NCBI GenBank assembly: GCA_026014605.1
Contig: JAOZIC010000113.1
Coordinates: forward strand, 3,047 to 15,466
Direction of reading: 5' to 3'
Origin: Candidatus Bathyarchaeota archaeon
GTDB lineage: Archaea; Thermoproteota; Bathyarchaeia; Bathyarchaeales; Bathyarchaeaceae
DNA: 12,420 bases
Shown here piece by piece: positions 1 to 6,704 of this stretch (positions within the stretch are counted from its first letter, which is position 1; the number at the start of each line of letters is the position of its first letter). The position numbers and the translations under genes were made by a program. The notes beneath the pieces are model-generated. The model did no database searches. It was not told the DNA's origin and worked only from the letters and a program-made list of their open reading frames with translations.

Positions 1-126
1 GACCTTTGTGGCTGCGTTTTTGAAATCGAAGAAGGCATAATGGTCTGCGTTAAACGCTGCAATAAGCACAGTAAACCCAAAAAGAAGCGCCCCTTCCGAC
101 CAAAAGCCGAATGTGTCAGACCCTAA
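1..126 (+). CDS. C-terminal end of a small cysteine-rich protein (5' partial)
   Basis: An open frame enters from the left edge and stops at TAA 124-126, giving 41 visible residues. Cysteines lie at visible positions 3, 5, 16 and 20, with a histidine at 23 (C-x-C ... C-x3-C-x2-H). A lysine/arginine-rich tail of about 18 residues follows. This spacing looks like a small zinc-binding module, but I do not recognise the family and zinc binding is inference. The true start lies outside the window; an internal ATG at 40 would discard two of the cysteines and is unlikely. polB1 follows 65 bases later behind its own TATA-like box, so the two are probably separate transcripts. Only a fragment is visible, so reality as a gene is moderately supported. 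Confidence 0.5.
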   Translation, partial: DLCGCVFEIEEGIMVCVKRCNKHSKPKKKRPFRPKAECVRP

Positions 127-162
127 ACTTGGGTATCAAATGCTTTTTTTAGTGGGCACATC

Positions 163-170
163 AAATATAG
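163..170 (+). promoter_or_regulatory. TATA-like box of polB1, probable leaderless start
   Basis: The AT-rich element AAATATAG is centred about 25 bases before the A of the polB1 ATG (192). Archaeal transcription normally begins 22-27 bases after the TATA centre, so the transcript would begin at or next to the start codon. There is no purine-rich ribosome binding site before the ATG, which fits a leaderless message. The TFB-recognition element is not obvious. Confidence 0.5.
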
Positions 171-191
171 CAGTTAACGGACACGAACAAC

Positions 192-2870
192 ATGGCTGCA
201 CAGAGTTCTTTAGACATTTTCGGAAGTATTCCACCTAAAAAGAAGGAAATAGAGTCAATAGAAATTCAGGAAGCGCCAAAGCATTCTGATTTAACAGAAA
301 ATGCTGTTGTTTACCCAGATTACCCACAAAACTTGCCGCCATCTTATCTTGTGTCTGTTGGGTACGACGGCAAAAAAGCTGTGGCAACCCTTAAACTGTA
401 TGAGCCTCTGTCTCAGCGAATCTACTTCTGGGACGACAATACGGGTCACAAACCTTACCTGCTAACCAGTCTTACTCCGCAGGAAGTTGAAAAACTAAGC
501 AAAGTAACCCAGCACACTGGCTACGACCACGTTGAAGCAGTGGAAAAATATGACCCGCTTCTTGACAAGAAAGTAACCGTAACCAAAGTAGTGGCAAAAG
601 ACCCCCTAGCCATAGGCGGTCGCCAATACGGGTGCCTTAGGGACATTATCCCCGAAGAATACCAAGTTCTAACTGGAATAGCCGAGCCGCCCAAGGTTTG
701 GGAGTCGTTTATTCGTTACTACCAGTCTTACATCTACGACAACGACCTCGCGTTGGGGATGTTGTATGAAATCAAGGATGGAAACCTTGTTCGTGTACGA
801 CAAAAATCTTCAGAACAGACCATCCACCAAATCTTGGACAAGTTTTCTGGCGTAAACAAAGAGTTTCTGGATGCTGTAGAAAATTGGGCACGCCTGTTAG
901 AGTCACCTGCCCCAGAATTTCGCAGAGTCGGCTTAGACATAGAAGTTGCCTCCGCAGTAGCAACCCGTGTGCCTGACCCGCAGAAGGCGGATGACCCTGT
1001 TGTTTGTGTTGCGTTGTATGGTTCGGACCGTAGAAAGCAGCTTTTTATTCTGAAACGTGAAGGCATCGCTGAAGGTAACAAAAAACTGCCCACAGACGCG
1101 GAAATAACCTATTTCGAAGAAGAGAATGTGCTGCTTCAAAAACTGTTTGAGGCAATAATGGAGTACCCGTTTGTTTTAACGTTTAACGGCGACGACTTTG
1201 ACCTACCTTACCTGTATAACCGCGCCAAAGACCATTTTGGGTTTAAAAGAACCGAAATCCCAATAGAAGTCGGACGCAGAACCTGCAGCTTCAAACACGG
1301 ACTCCACATCGACCTGTACAAGTTCTTCTTCAACCGCTCGATTCAAATCTACGCGTTCGGCAACAAATACCGAGACATAACCCTGAACGCAATCGGCACC
1401 GCTATTTTGGGACTGCCCAAAATAGAGTTCCAAAACCCAATTGCGGAACTGAGTTACACTGAGCTTGCCGAATACAACCTGCGAGACTCAGAAATCACGT
1501 TGGACTTAACCGCGTTTAACGACAACCTTGTAATGAAACTGATTCTTGCAATGTCCAGAATCTCACACATGCCCATGGAAGACGTCAGCCGTCAAGGAGT
1601 CTCCCGTTGGATACGCAACTTTCTGTATCACGAACACCGCCGAAGAAATATGCTCATACCAAACATGGAAGATATCCTAGCCATAAAAGGCGGAACAACC
1701 ACAACCGCCATGATAAAAGGCAAAAAATACAAAGGCGCAATCGTTGTCGACCCCGTGCCCGGTGTCCACTTCAATGTTGCTGTTATGGACTTTGCGAGCC
1801 TGTATCCTTCTATTATCAAAGTTTACAACCTTGGTTACCAGACTTTGCTTTGCAACCACGAGGAATGCAAATCAAACAAGGTACCCGAAACAACTCACTG
1901 GGTATGCACCAAAAACAAGGCGTTAGAAAGCCTGCTTATTGGGTCTTTGCGCGATTTGCGTGTTAAGTGGTACAAACAAAAAGCCAAAGACAAAACATTA
2001 CCAGCCGATTTACGAAGCTGGTACAACGTGATTCCAAGCGCCCTTAAAGTCGTTTTGAACGCAAGCTACGGCGTTTTTGGTTCACCCGCATTTAATCTGT
2101 ACTGCCCACCCGTAGCAGAAGCAACCGCCGCGTACGGCAGGCACGTAATCACCCAAACTATAAACAAAGCAAGGTCACTGGACATCGAAGTACTCTACGG
2201 CGACACAGACAGCGTTTTCTTGAAGAAACCGTCCCCAGAGCAGGTTGAAATTTTGGCAGATTGGTCAAAAAAGAACATGGGCATGGAACTAGAAGTAGAG
2301 AAATGGTACAGATACGCCGTATTTAGTTCCCGCAAAAAGAACTACCTTGGAATCCTCAAAGACGGCGGCGTAGACGTCAAAGGAATGACCGGAAAAAAGC
2401 GGCACATTCCGCCTTACATCAAAAAAGCGTTTTATGAACTGGAAGAACGGCTCGAACAGGTGCAGACGCCCGCAGAATTCGAAGAAGCCAAGAAAGAAAT
2501 TAAACAAATCATCCGCGACAAGTACCTGCGCCTAAAACAGCGCCGTTGGGGCGAAACCCCTGACGAGTTAGCGTTCCATGTAGTTTTAGGCAAACCACTA
2601 AAAGCTTACACAAAAACTACTCCGCAGCATGTGAAAGCGGCTCGTATGCTCGAAAAAATTGGTACCGAAATAAAGGTAGGCGACTTAATCAGCTTTGTCA
2701 AAGTCACCAAAGAACCACGAGTCAAACCCGTGCAAATAGCAACCAACAGCGAAATCGACGTAGACAAATATGTTGCTTATCTGCAGTCGACTTTTGACCA
2801 AATATTAGACGCGTTAGGCTTGGACTTTGACGAAATAATTGGTTTAACCAAGCTCTTTCGTTTCATGTAA
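192..2870 (+). CDS. polB1: Family B replicative DNA polymerase, PolB1/Dpo1 type
   Basis: DNA-dependent DNA polymerase with 3'-5' proofreading, expected at the replication fork with the sliding clamp. All exonuclease and polymerase motifs are present. Exo I is DIE at 249-251. Exo II is N332 to D337 (FNGDDFDLP). Exo III is Y428-D432 (YNLRD). Motif A is DFASLYPSI from 533, motif B is KVVLNASYG 619-627, and motif C is YGDTDS 669-674 with catalytic D671 and D673. An SRKKNYLG and KGMTGKKRH stretch in the palm/thumb follows. The length (892 residues) and the N-terminal YDGKK...DNTGHKPY block match crenarchaeal PolB1 (about 880). A clamp-binding-like motif lies at residues 4-10 (QSSLDIF), and the last residues, IGLTKLFRF, may be a degenerate second one. 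No intein interrupts the motifs. It is convergent with the next gene. Confidence 0.97.
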   Translation: MAAQSSLDIFGSIPPKKKEIESIEIQEAPKHSDLTENAVVYPDYPQNLPPSYLVSVGYDGKKAVATLKLYEPLSQRIYFWDDNTGHKPYLLTSLTPQEVEKLSKVTQHTGYDHVEAVEKYDPLLDKKVTVTKVVAKDPLAIGGRQYGCLRDIIPEEYQVLTGIAEPPKVWESFIRYYQSYIYDNDLALGMLYEIKDGNLVRVRQKSSEQTIHQILDKFSGVNKEFLDAVENWARLLESPAPEFRRVGLDIEVASAVATRVPDPQKADDPVVCVALYGSDRRKQLFILKREGIAEGNKKLPTDAEITYFEEENVLLQKLFEAIMEYPFVLTFNGDDFDLPYLYNRAKDHFGFKRTEIPIEVGRRTCSFKHGLHIDLYKFFFNRSIQIYAFGNKYRDITLNAIGTAILGLPKIEFQNPIAELSYTELAEYNLRDSEITLDLTAFNDNLVMKLILAMSRISHMPMEDVSRQGVSRWIRNFLYHEHRRRNMLIPNMEDILAIKGGTTTTAMIKGKKYKGAIVVDPVPGVHFNVAVMDFASLYPSIIKVYNLGYQTLLCNHEECKSNKVPETTHWVCTKNKALESLLIGSLRDLRVKWYKQKAKDKTLPADLRSWYNVIPSALKVVLNASYGVFGSPAFNLYCPPVAEATAAYGRHVITQTINKARSLDIEVLYGDTDSVFLKKPSPEQVEILADWSKKNMGMELEVEKWYRYAVFSSRKKNYLGILKDGGVDVKGMTGKKRHIPPYIKKAFYELEERLEQVQTPAEFEEAKKEIKQIIRDKYLRLKQRRWGETPDELAFHVVLGKPLKAYTKTTPQHVKAARMLEKIGTEIKVGDLISFVKVTKEPRVKPVQIATNSEIDVDKYVAYLQSTFDQILDALGLDFDEIIGLTKLFRFM

Positions 2871-2889
2871 AAAAACTGTTTTCAAAAAA
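2871..2889. terminator. Short A/T-tract spacer between convergent genes, possible bidirectional terminator
   Basis: Only 19 bases separate the polB1 stop from the stop of the minus-strand gene. They consist of A/T runs: T-tracts on the minus strand here, and further T-tracts on the plus strand at about 2897-2912 inside the end of the next gene. Archaeal termination often uses simple T-runs, so this is plausible, but no clear stem is seen. Confidence 0.3.
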
Positions 2890-3249
2890 TTAGGGCGTTT
2901 TAGGGTTTTTGTCGTTTAGGAAGTTCGATTTTGTTCCCATGTGTTTTATTTCTACGCCTTCTTCGATTGGTTTAATCGGAACATCGTATTTTTTGAACAA
3001 CCACATTAGTTCATTGAATGCTTTTTCGTTTACTTCCAGTTCTACGACTTCGGTCATTTCTTCGATAATTGCCGGATGTTTCGGGTTGGCTCTGTAGAGC
3101 ATCATAAATTCGGTGTCTTGGTCAGAATTTGGCGGAATTGCTATTATCTCCCATAACGACTTTGCTGGAAAGTTGCGAGGGGGGTAGCGTTTTATTCGGA
3201 TTTTTTTCAGTTTTTTACACTCCCTCTTGGCGACATGAGCGAATAACAT
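2890..3249 (-). CDS. Small protein of unknown function
   Basis: I do not recognise this protein. From ATG 3249 it is 119 residues: a basic start (KRECKKLKKIRIKRYPPR) followed by SLWEIIAIPP, then DTEFMMLYRANPKHPAI and an acidic alpha/beta-looking half with EVVELEVNEKAFNEL and a helix LMWLFKKYDVPIKPIEEG. There is no signal peptide, membrane segment or cysteine cluster. It looks like a soluble protein of under 15 kDa. The frame could open further to a TTG at 3282, but a TATA-like box at 3268-3275 lies inside that extension and fits a leaderless start at 3249. It is convergent with polB1 (19 bases) and divergent from dtdA. The coherent protein composition on this strand makes it a real gene rather than a mirror of the plus strand. 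Confidence 0.7.
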   Translation of the reverse strand: MLFAHVAKRECKKLKKIRIKRYPPRNFPAKSLWEIIAIPPNSDQDTEFMMLYRANPKHPAIIEEMTEVVELEVNEKAFNELMWLFKKYDVPIKPIEEGVEIKHMGTKSNFLNDKNPKTP

Positions 3250-3267
3250 ACACCTAAAAACTATCTT

Positions 3268-3275
3268 TAATATAA
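3268..3275 (-). promoter_or_regulatory. TATA-like box for the small minus-strand gene
   Basis: On the minus strand the box reads TTATATTA, centred about 22 bases before ATG 3249. That spacing suggests a leaderless or near-leaderless transcript and supports 3249 over the upstream TTG as the start. Confidence 0.4.
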
Positions 3276-3354
3276 GAGCCAATGGAAACTTTCTCTATAC
3301 AATCTCTCTAGATAAAATATCCGAGTTTTTCATCCAAAACCGAACATATTACGT

Positions 3355-3364
3355 CATATATACC
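3355..3364 (+). promoter_or_regulatory. TATA-like box for dtdA
   Basis: CATATATACC lies in the divergent spacer. Transcription would begin near 3385, leaving a leader of about 44 bases that carries an AAGGA element (3414-3418) ten bases before the TTG start of dtdA. The dtdA message is therefore predicted to be leadered, unlike polB1. Confidence 0.45.
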
Positions 3365-3428
3365 TTAGAACCAAGAAAACCTAAATCTCACCAGCACCAA
3401 CAAAATAACATCTAAGGACGACACCAAC

Positions 3429-4244
3429 TTGATACTCTTTGTAGCCTCAACAAAAGACACAGCAGGAAAAAACATCGCCCAAAACCTAATCCAGCACTAC
3501 AGTTTCGAAAAACTCCAAGAAACCTTCCAAAACAACCCCGTGTACACAAAAAAACTCCACAACAAACAAACCAAACTGTTGTTCACAAACAACGAAATCG
3601 TAGACACACAATTCTTGGAAGAGCTGTTCAATCCAGAACTGCTAATTTTTTTGTCAAGACACAGCAGCGCCAAAGCAATCCCAACGCTTTCTGTGCACAC
3701 CCCCGGAAACCTTTCTGAAGCACAGTTTGGCGGAAAACCCAAAACAGTATCCACCTCACCCGCGTTGGCGATGAGAAACGCGTTAACTGAAATGAAAAAA
3801 CTGCGAGACGAACAAAACCTTGACTACGAAGTATCCTACGAATGCACCCACCACGGACCATCCCTGAATATTCCTTCCATGTTTGTGGAATTAGGCAGTT
3901 CCCCTGCACAGTGGAAAGACCAAAAAGCCGCCGAAGTTGTAGCCCACGCCGCAGTAGCCGCAGTTTCCAAGCCTTCAGAATGTTCTGTTGCTTTGGGAAT
4001 CGGTGGACCGCACTATAACAAAAAATTTACCAAACTCGCATTAACGTCCCAGACCGCGTTTGGGCACATGATTCCAAAATATGCGGTTGAAACTGTTGAC
4101 GCTGAGATTATAAAACAGTGTTTAGAGAAAACTTTGGAAACCGTAGACTCTGTGATTTTAGATTGGAAAGGAATTAAAGGAGAACATAAACCCAAAATCG
4201 TTTCTGCTTTGGAAACGTTAGACGTAGTTTCAGAAAAAATTTAG
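3429..4244 (+). CDS. dtdA: D-aminoacyl-tRNA deacylase, archaeal DTD2 type
   Basis: Cytosolic hydrolase that cuts D-amino acids from mischarged tRNAs, protecting translation. At 271 residues it has the usual size of archaeal/plant DTD2. Family blocks in order are the N-terminal ILFVASTKDTAGKNIA, SRHSS (76-80), HTPGN (90-94), ECTHHGP (138-144), GIGGPHY (190-196) and FGHMIPKYA (211-219). The conserved histidines in these blocks are the likely metal and active-site ligands. The start is TTG 3429; no ATG or GTG precedes the conserved N-terminal block, and a weak AAGGA lies ten bases upstream. It is divergent from the small gene on its left and convergent with mscL on its right. It stands alone as a transcription unit and is not part of the ribosomal cluster. 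Confidence 0.93.
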   Translation: MILFVASTKDTAGKNIAQNLIQHYSFEKLQETFQNNPVYTKKLHNKQTKLLFTNNEIVDTQFLEELFNPELLIFLSRHSSAKAIPTLSVHTPGNLSEAQFGGKPKTVSTSPALAMRNALTEMKKLRDEQNLDYEVSYECTHHGPSLNIPSMFVELGSSPAQWKDQKAAEVVAHAAVAAVSKPSECSVALGIGGPHYNKKFTKLALTSQTAFGHMIPKYAVETVDAEIIKQCLEKTLETVDSVILDWKGIKGEHKPKIVSALETLDVVSEKI

Positions 4245-4246
4245 TT

Positions 4247-4289
4247 CACATTAAAAAAATGTGGTGTGGGGAACTTATTTGATTCCCCA
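4247..4289. terminator. Two adjacent hairpins between convergent dtdA and mscL
   Basis: The first hairpin has arms CACATT (4247-4252) and AATGTG (4258-4263) around an A5 loop, giving a T-run on the minus strand. The second has arms TGGGGAA (4267-4273) and TTCCCCA (4283-4289) around a 9-base loop, and it overlaps the last codons of mscL. Their place between two convergent stop codons suggests a bidirectional terminator. Confidence 0.45.
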
Positions 4290-4667
4290 ACGTTTTGTGA
4301 CCTTCACCATTATGAAGATGACAAAAGCAACGATAATGAAAGTAATCAGCGCCACCAGAAAGTTACCTAAGCCAAAAATCTGCGCGGGCTCTCCTACAAG
4401 AACTTCGTATTCAGCCAAATTTGAAAGCCCTGGTAATGCAAGACCTATCGCGGGCAAAAGCAAATCTTTCACGAGCGATTGAACTAAACCACCCAAGTAA
4501 ACGCCCATGATAAATGCCACAGCCAAACCCATGACCTTGTAGTTTTCTAGGAATGTTTTGAATTCGTTCCATAAACCCTCAGGAGGTGGAGGTGGGGGAG
4601 CAGGTTTAGCGGCTAGTAGTTCACGTATCTGTTTGAGTTCGTCTAACATCTGGTCTTCTTTCAACAA
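4275..4667 (-). CDS. mscL: Large-conductance mechanosensitive channel
   Basis: Homo-oligomeric membrane channel that opens under membrane tension and releases solutes during osmotic downshift. The MscL core is clear. An amphipathic segment GLWNEFKTFLENYKVM (31-46) runs into TM1 (about 47-72, with AFIMGVYLGGLVQSLVKDLLLP). A short outside loop follows, then TM2 (about 99-122, ending IVAFVIFIMVKVTKR). The 130-residue length is typical, but about 30 residues precede the usual S1 helix: a charged heptad-like helix (DELKQIRELLAA) and a proline run (PAPPPPPP, 22-29). The start is TTG 4667 or the adjacent TTG 4664. GGTGA at 4672-4676 serves as ribosome binding site and its spacing slightly favours 4664. 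It is divergent from secE. Confidence 0.88.
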   Translation of the reverse strand: MLKEDQMLDELKQIRELLAAKPAPPPPPPEGLWNEFKTFLENYKVMGLAVAFIMGVYLGGLVQSLVKDLLLPAIGLALPGLSNLAEYEVLVGEPAQIFGLGNFLVALITFIIVAFVIFIMVKVTKRWGIK

Positions 4668-4802
4668 TTTTTCACCATACCTTAATATTAGCCGTTATAG
4701 TGCTTTTAACATCTGTTGTGCTAAAACTTTCAGTGTAACCTGCGTCGAAACTGCTAAATACGCAACAATCTATGTTACAAAAAAGACGCACTCAGGGATA
4801 AC

Positions 4803-4810
4803 TTTACATA
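4803..4810 (+). promoter_or_regulatory. TATA-like box for the secE-spt5-ribosomal cluster
   Basis: TTTACATA is centred about 35 bases before the TTG start of secE. Transcription would begin near 4832, just before the GAGG element at 4834-4837. It sits in the 174-base divergent spacer shared with mscL, where a TATAA-like element on the minus strand (about 4694-4701) could serve mscL. Confidence 0.4.
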
Positions 4811-4841
4811 TTAGAAATTAATTGAGAAATGGCGAGGAAAA

Positions 4842-5006
4842 TTGGGACTAAAATCATTCTTCACGTCAGCATCTAGATTGCTGAAACTTGCCACAAAACC
4901 CGGCAGAACCGAGCTTTGGCTATCGATAAAGATATGCTTCCTTGGAACTGTTGTAATCGGTGGAATAGGTTTCATAATCAAACTAGTTTCTACTGTGTTA
5001 GCATAA
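4842..5006 (+). CDS. secE: Protein translocase subunit SecE/Sec61-gamma
   Basis: Small membrane subunit that clamps the SecY channel for protein export. This 54-residue protein is short but normal for archaeal SecE. An amphipathic N-terminal helix (KSFFTSASRLLKLATKPGR) is followed by the family hallmark RTELWLSIKI (22-31) and a single membrane span of about 20 residues (CFLGTVVIGGIGFIIKLV). The start is TTG 4842. There is no in-frame ATG or GTG after the upstream stop at 4812-4814, and GAGG lies four bases ahead. An ATG at 4829 is in a different frame and stops early. spt5 follows after 13 bases; the secE-spt5-L11 order is classic for archaea. Confidence 0.9.
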   Translation: MGLKSFFTSASRLLKLATKPGRTELWLSIKICFLGTVVIGGIGFIIKLVSTVLA

Positions 5007-5019
5007 GGGTTGAGTAATC

Positions 5020-5496
5020 ATGGGCGAGGAAAACAAAATTACAACAGCAGTTTTTGCAGTACGAACCACTGCTGGCCAAGAAAAAAACGTGGCAAACCTT
5101 ATTGAAGCAAAAGTAAAAATGAACGAGCTTCAAATCAAATCTGTGCTTGTTCCAGAAATGCTCAAAGGCTACGTTTTCATCGAAGCTGATGGACCTCACT
5201 CTGTAGAAAAAGCAATCGCCGGCGTTAAACACGTCCGTTCTCGAGTCCCCGGCGTTGTCACTTACCCCGAAGTAGAACGGTACATAATCGTAAAACCAGT
5301 AATCGAAGAACTAGACGAAGACGACCTCGTCGAAGTTGTTGGAGGACCCTTCAAGGGCATGCGAGCAAAAATCACAAGGGTTGACAAAGCAAAAGAAGAT
5401 GTTACCCTTGAGCTTTTAGAGGCTACCTTCACATTACCGATCACAGTTCACGCCGACTACGTGAAACTTGTTGAGAAATCAAAAAAGGAAGAGTGA
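5020..5496 (+). CDS. spt5: Transcription elongation factor Spt5 (archaeal NusG)
   Basis: Binds the RNA polymerase clamp over the DNA channel, usually with Spt4, and promotes processive elongation and coupling to the ribosome. At 158 residues it has the two expected domains. The NGN domain is at about 8-92 (VFAVRTTAGQEKNVANL, then LKGYVFIEA at 48-56, then VPGVVTYPEVERYI). The KOW domain is at about 101-150 (LVEVVGGPFKGMRAKITRVDK). The tail is lysine/glutamate rich. ATG 5020 opens 13 bases after secE and the stop is four bases before rpl11, so the genes are surely co-transcribed. No strong ribosome binding site precedes the ATG. Confidence 0.95.
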   Translation: MGEENKITTAVFAVRTTAGQEKNVANLIEAKVKMNELQIKSVLVPEMLKGYVFIEADGPHSVEKAIAGVKHVRSRVPGVVTYPEVERYIIVKPVIEELDEDDLVEVVGGPFKGMRAKITRVDKAKEDVTLELLEATFTLPITVHADYVKLVEKSKKEE

Positions 5497-5500
5497 AAAC

Positions 5501-5986
5501 ATGGGAGAAAAGAAAGTTGTTGAAGCTTTAGTAAGCGGCGGAACAGCTACCGCTGGACCTCCTTTGGGACCTGCGCTTGGGCCTTTAGGGGTAAACGTTT
5601 TAGCTATTGTAAACAAAATCAACGAAATTACCAAAGACTACGCAGGCATGAAGGTGCCTGTGAAAGTTATTGTGGACACCGACAACAAAGAATTTGAAGT
5701 AAGCGTAGGTACACCTACAACTTCTGCGTTGCTTGTCAGCGAGTTAGGCGTGGGTAAAGGCTCTGGTGTTCCTAACACTGAAAAGATCGGCGACATAACA
5801 ATGCAGCAGGCAGTGAAAATAGCCAAAATGAAATCTGAAGACGTTCTGGGTAGCACCCTTAAAGCGGCAGTTAAAGAGGTTTTAGGCACTGGTGTAAGCA
5901 TGGGCGTAACTGTTGAAGGCAAAGATCCGCGTGAAGTTCAAAAGGATATTGACGACGGAAAATACGACGATTTACTAAAGGAATAA
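5501..5986 (+). CDS. rpl11: Large-subunit ribosomal protein L11 (uL11)
   Basis: Binds the GTPase-associated region of 23S rRNA at the base of the stalk. From ATG 5501 it has 161 residues, the archaeal size. The N-terminal domain carries the glycine/proline-rich loop AGPPLGPALGPLGVNV (18-33) and the block KVPVKVIVDTDNKEFEV. The C-terminal RNA-binding domain carries TTSALLVSELG (73-83), the GSGVPN loop, GDITMQQAVKIAKMK and LGTGVSMGVTVEG. The frame opens upstream into spt5 (5468), but homology starts at MGEKKVVEAL, four bases after the spt5 stop. The AGGAAGAGTGA at that stop may act as the ribosome binding site. Confidence 0.96.
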   Translation: MGEKKVVEALVSGGTATAGPPLGPALGPLGVNVLAIVNKINEITKDYAGMKVPVKVIVDTDNKEFEVSVGTPTTSALLVSELGVGKGSGVPNTEKIGDITMQQAVKIAKMKSEDVLGSTLKAAVKEVLGTGVSMGVTVEGKDPREVQKDIDDGKYDDLLKE

Positions 5987-6003
5987 TCTTCAGATAATAA
6001 GCT

Positions 6004-6011
6004 TTTTATAA
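6004..6011 (+). promoter_or_regulatory. Internal TATA-like box before rpl1
   Basis: TTTTTATA with a further A lies in the 61-base gap between rpl11 and rpl1, the only sizeable gap in the cluster. Transcription would start near 6032, just before GAGG (6036-6039), with TTG 6048 eight bases further on. This predicts a separate L1-L10-L12 transcript. Confidence 0.5.
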
Positions 6012-6047
6012 CTGGCTTTTGTACGTCATTGGCGCGAGGCTATAAAG

Positions 6048-6695
6048 TTGCCGTTAAATATGAAAAACGTTCTTGCTGCGGTGAAAGAAGTTAAAAGCAA
6101 GTCTACTGAACGCAAGTTTTCTCAGTCTATAGACCTCGCCATGAACTTGCAGAACATTGACATGAAAAAACCTGAAGGCAGAATTCAGGAACGTATCGCG
6201 TTGCCTCACTCTGCCGGAAAGGACCTGAAAGTCTGCGTGATTGCTTCTGGCGAGATGGCGTTGAACGCAAAAAAAGCAGGCGCTATGGTTATTGAACGAG
6301 CTGCTCTTGAAAGTTTAGTGGCTGACAAGAAAAAACAAAAAGAAATCGCCAAAAAATATGATGTTTTCATTGCTGAAGCCCCATTGATGCCCCTTGTTGG
6401 TAAAAGTCTGGGTGCTTCTCTTGGTCCGCGAGGAAAAATGCCTACCCCTATTCCTCCAAATGCTGACGTTAAAGAGCATATTGACCGTCACCAAAACCTC
6501 GTGTTTGTGAGGATGCGTGGACAACCCGTTATTCAATGTCGTGTTGGAAACGAGGCAATGGCCGATAACGAGATTGCAGAAAACGTTCAAGCGATTGTTA
6601 GACGAATTGAAACAAAACTCAAACGAGGAATCAAAAACGTGAAATCCGTTTACTTGAAAACCTCGATGGGTGCTTCAATAAAAATAGAAATGTAG
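6048..6695 (+). CDS. rpl1: Large-subunit ribosomal protein L1 (uL1)
   Basis: Forms the L1 stalk that moves deacylated tRNA out of the E site; in methanogens it also represses its own mRNA. The 215 residues show the family blocks RKFSQSIDLAMNLQNID (22-38), LPHSAGK, the middle domain with YDVFIAEAPLMPLVGKSLG (104-122) and ASLGPRGKMPTPIPPNADV (123-141), and the C-terminal NVKSVYLKTSMGASIKI. I chose TTG 6048 because GAGG lies eight bases ahead. ATG 6060 would leave that site 20 bases away and shorten the protein by four residues. rpl10 follows after nine bases. I could not identify an L1-binding mimic of 23S rRNA in the leader or early coding region. Confidence 0.95.
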   Translation: MPLNMKNVLAAVKEVKSKSTERKFSQSIDLAMNLQNIDMKKPEGRIQERIALPHSAGKDLKVCVIASGEMALNAKKAGAMVIERAALESLVADKKKQKEIAKKYDVFIAEAPLMPLVGKSLGASLGPRGKMPTPIPPNADVKEHIDRHQNLVFVRMRGQPVIQCRVGNEAMADNEIAENVQAIVRRIETKLKRGIKNVKSVYLKTSMGASIKIEM

Positions 6696-6704
6696 GGAAA
6701 AATT

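Noticed and set aside
192..2870. Intein in polB1
   Set aside because: Archaeal PolB genes often carry inteins in motifs A-C, but all motifs are continuous here and the length fits an intein-free enzyme.
2909..3097. Plus-strand open frame opposite the small minus-strand gene
   Set aside because: It is a serine- and phenylalanine-rich mirror translation with no binding site; the minus-strand frame is longer and has a more protein-like composition.
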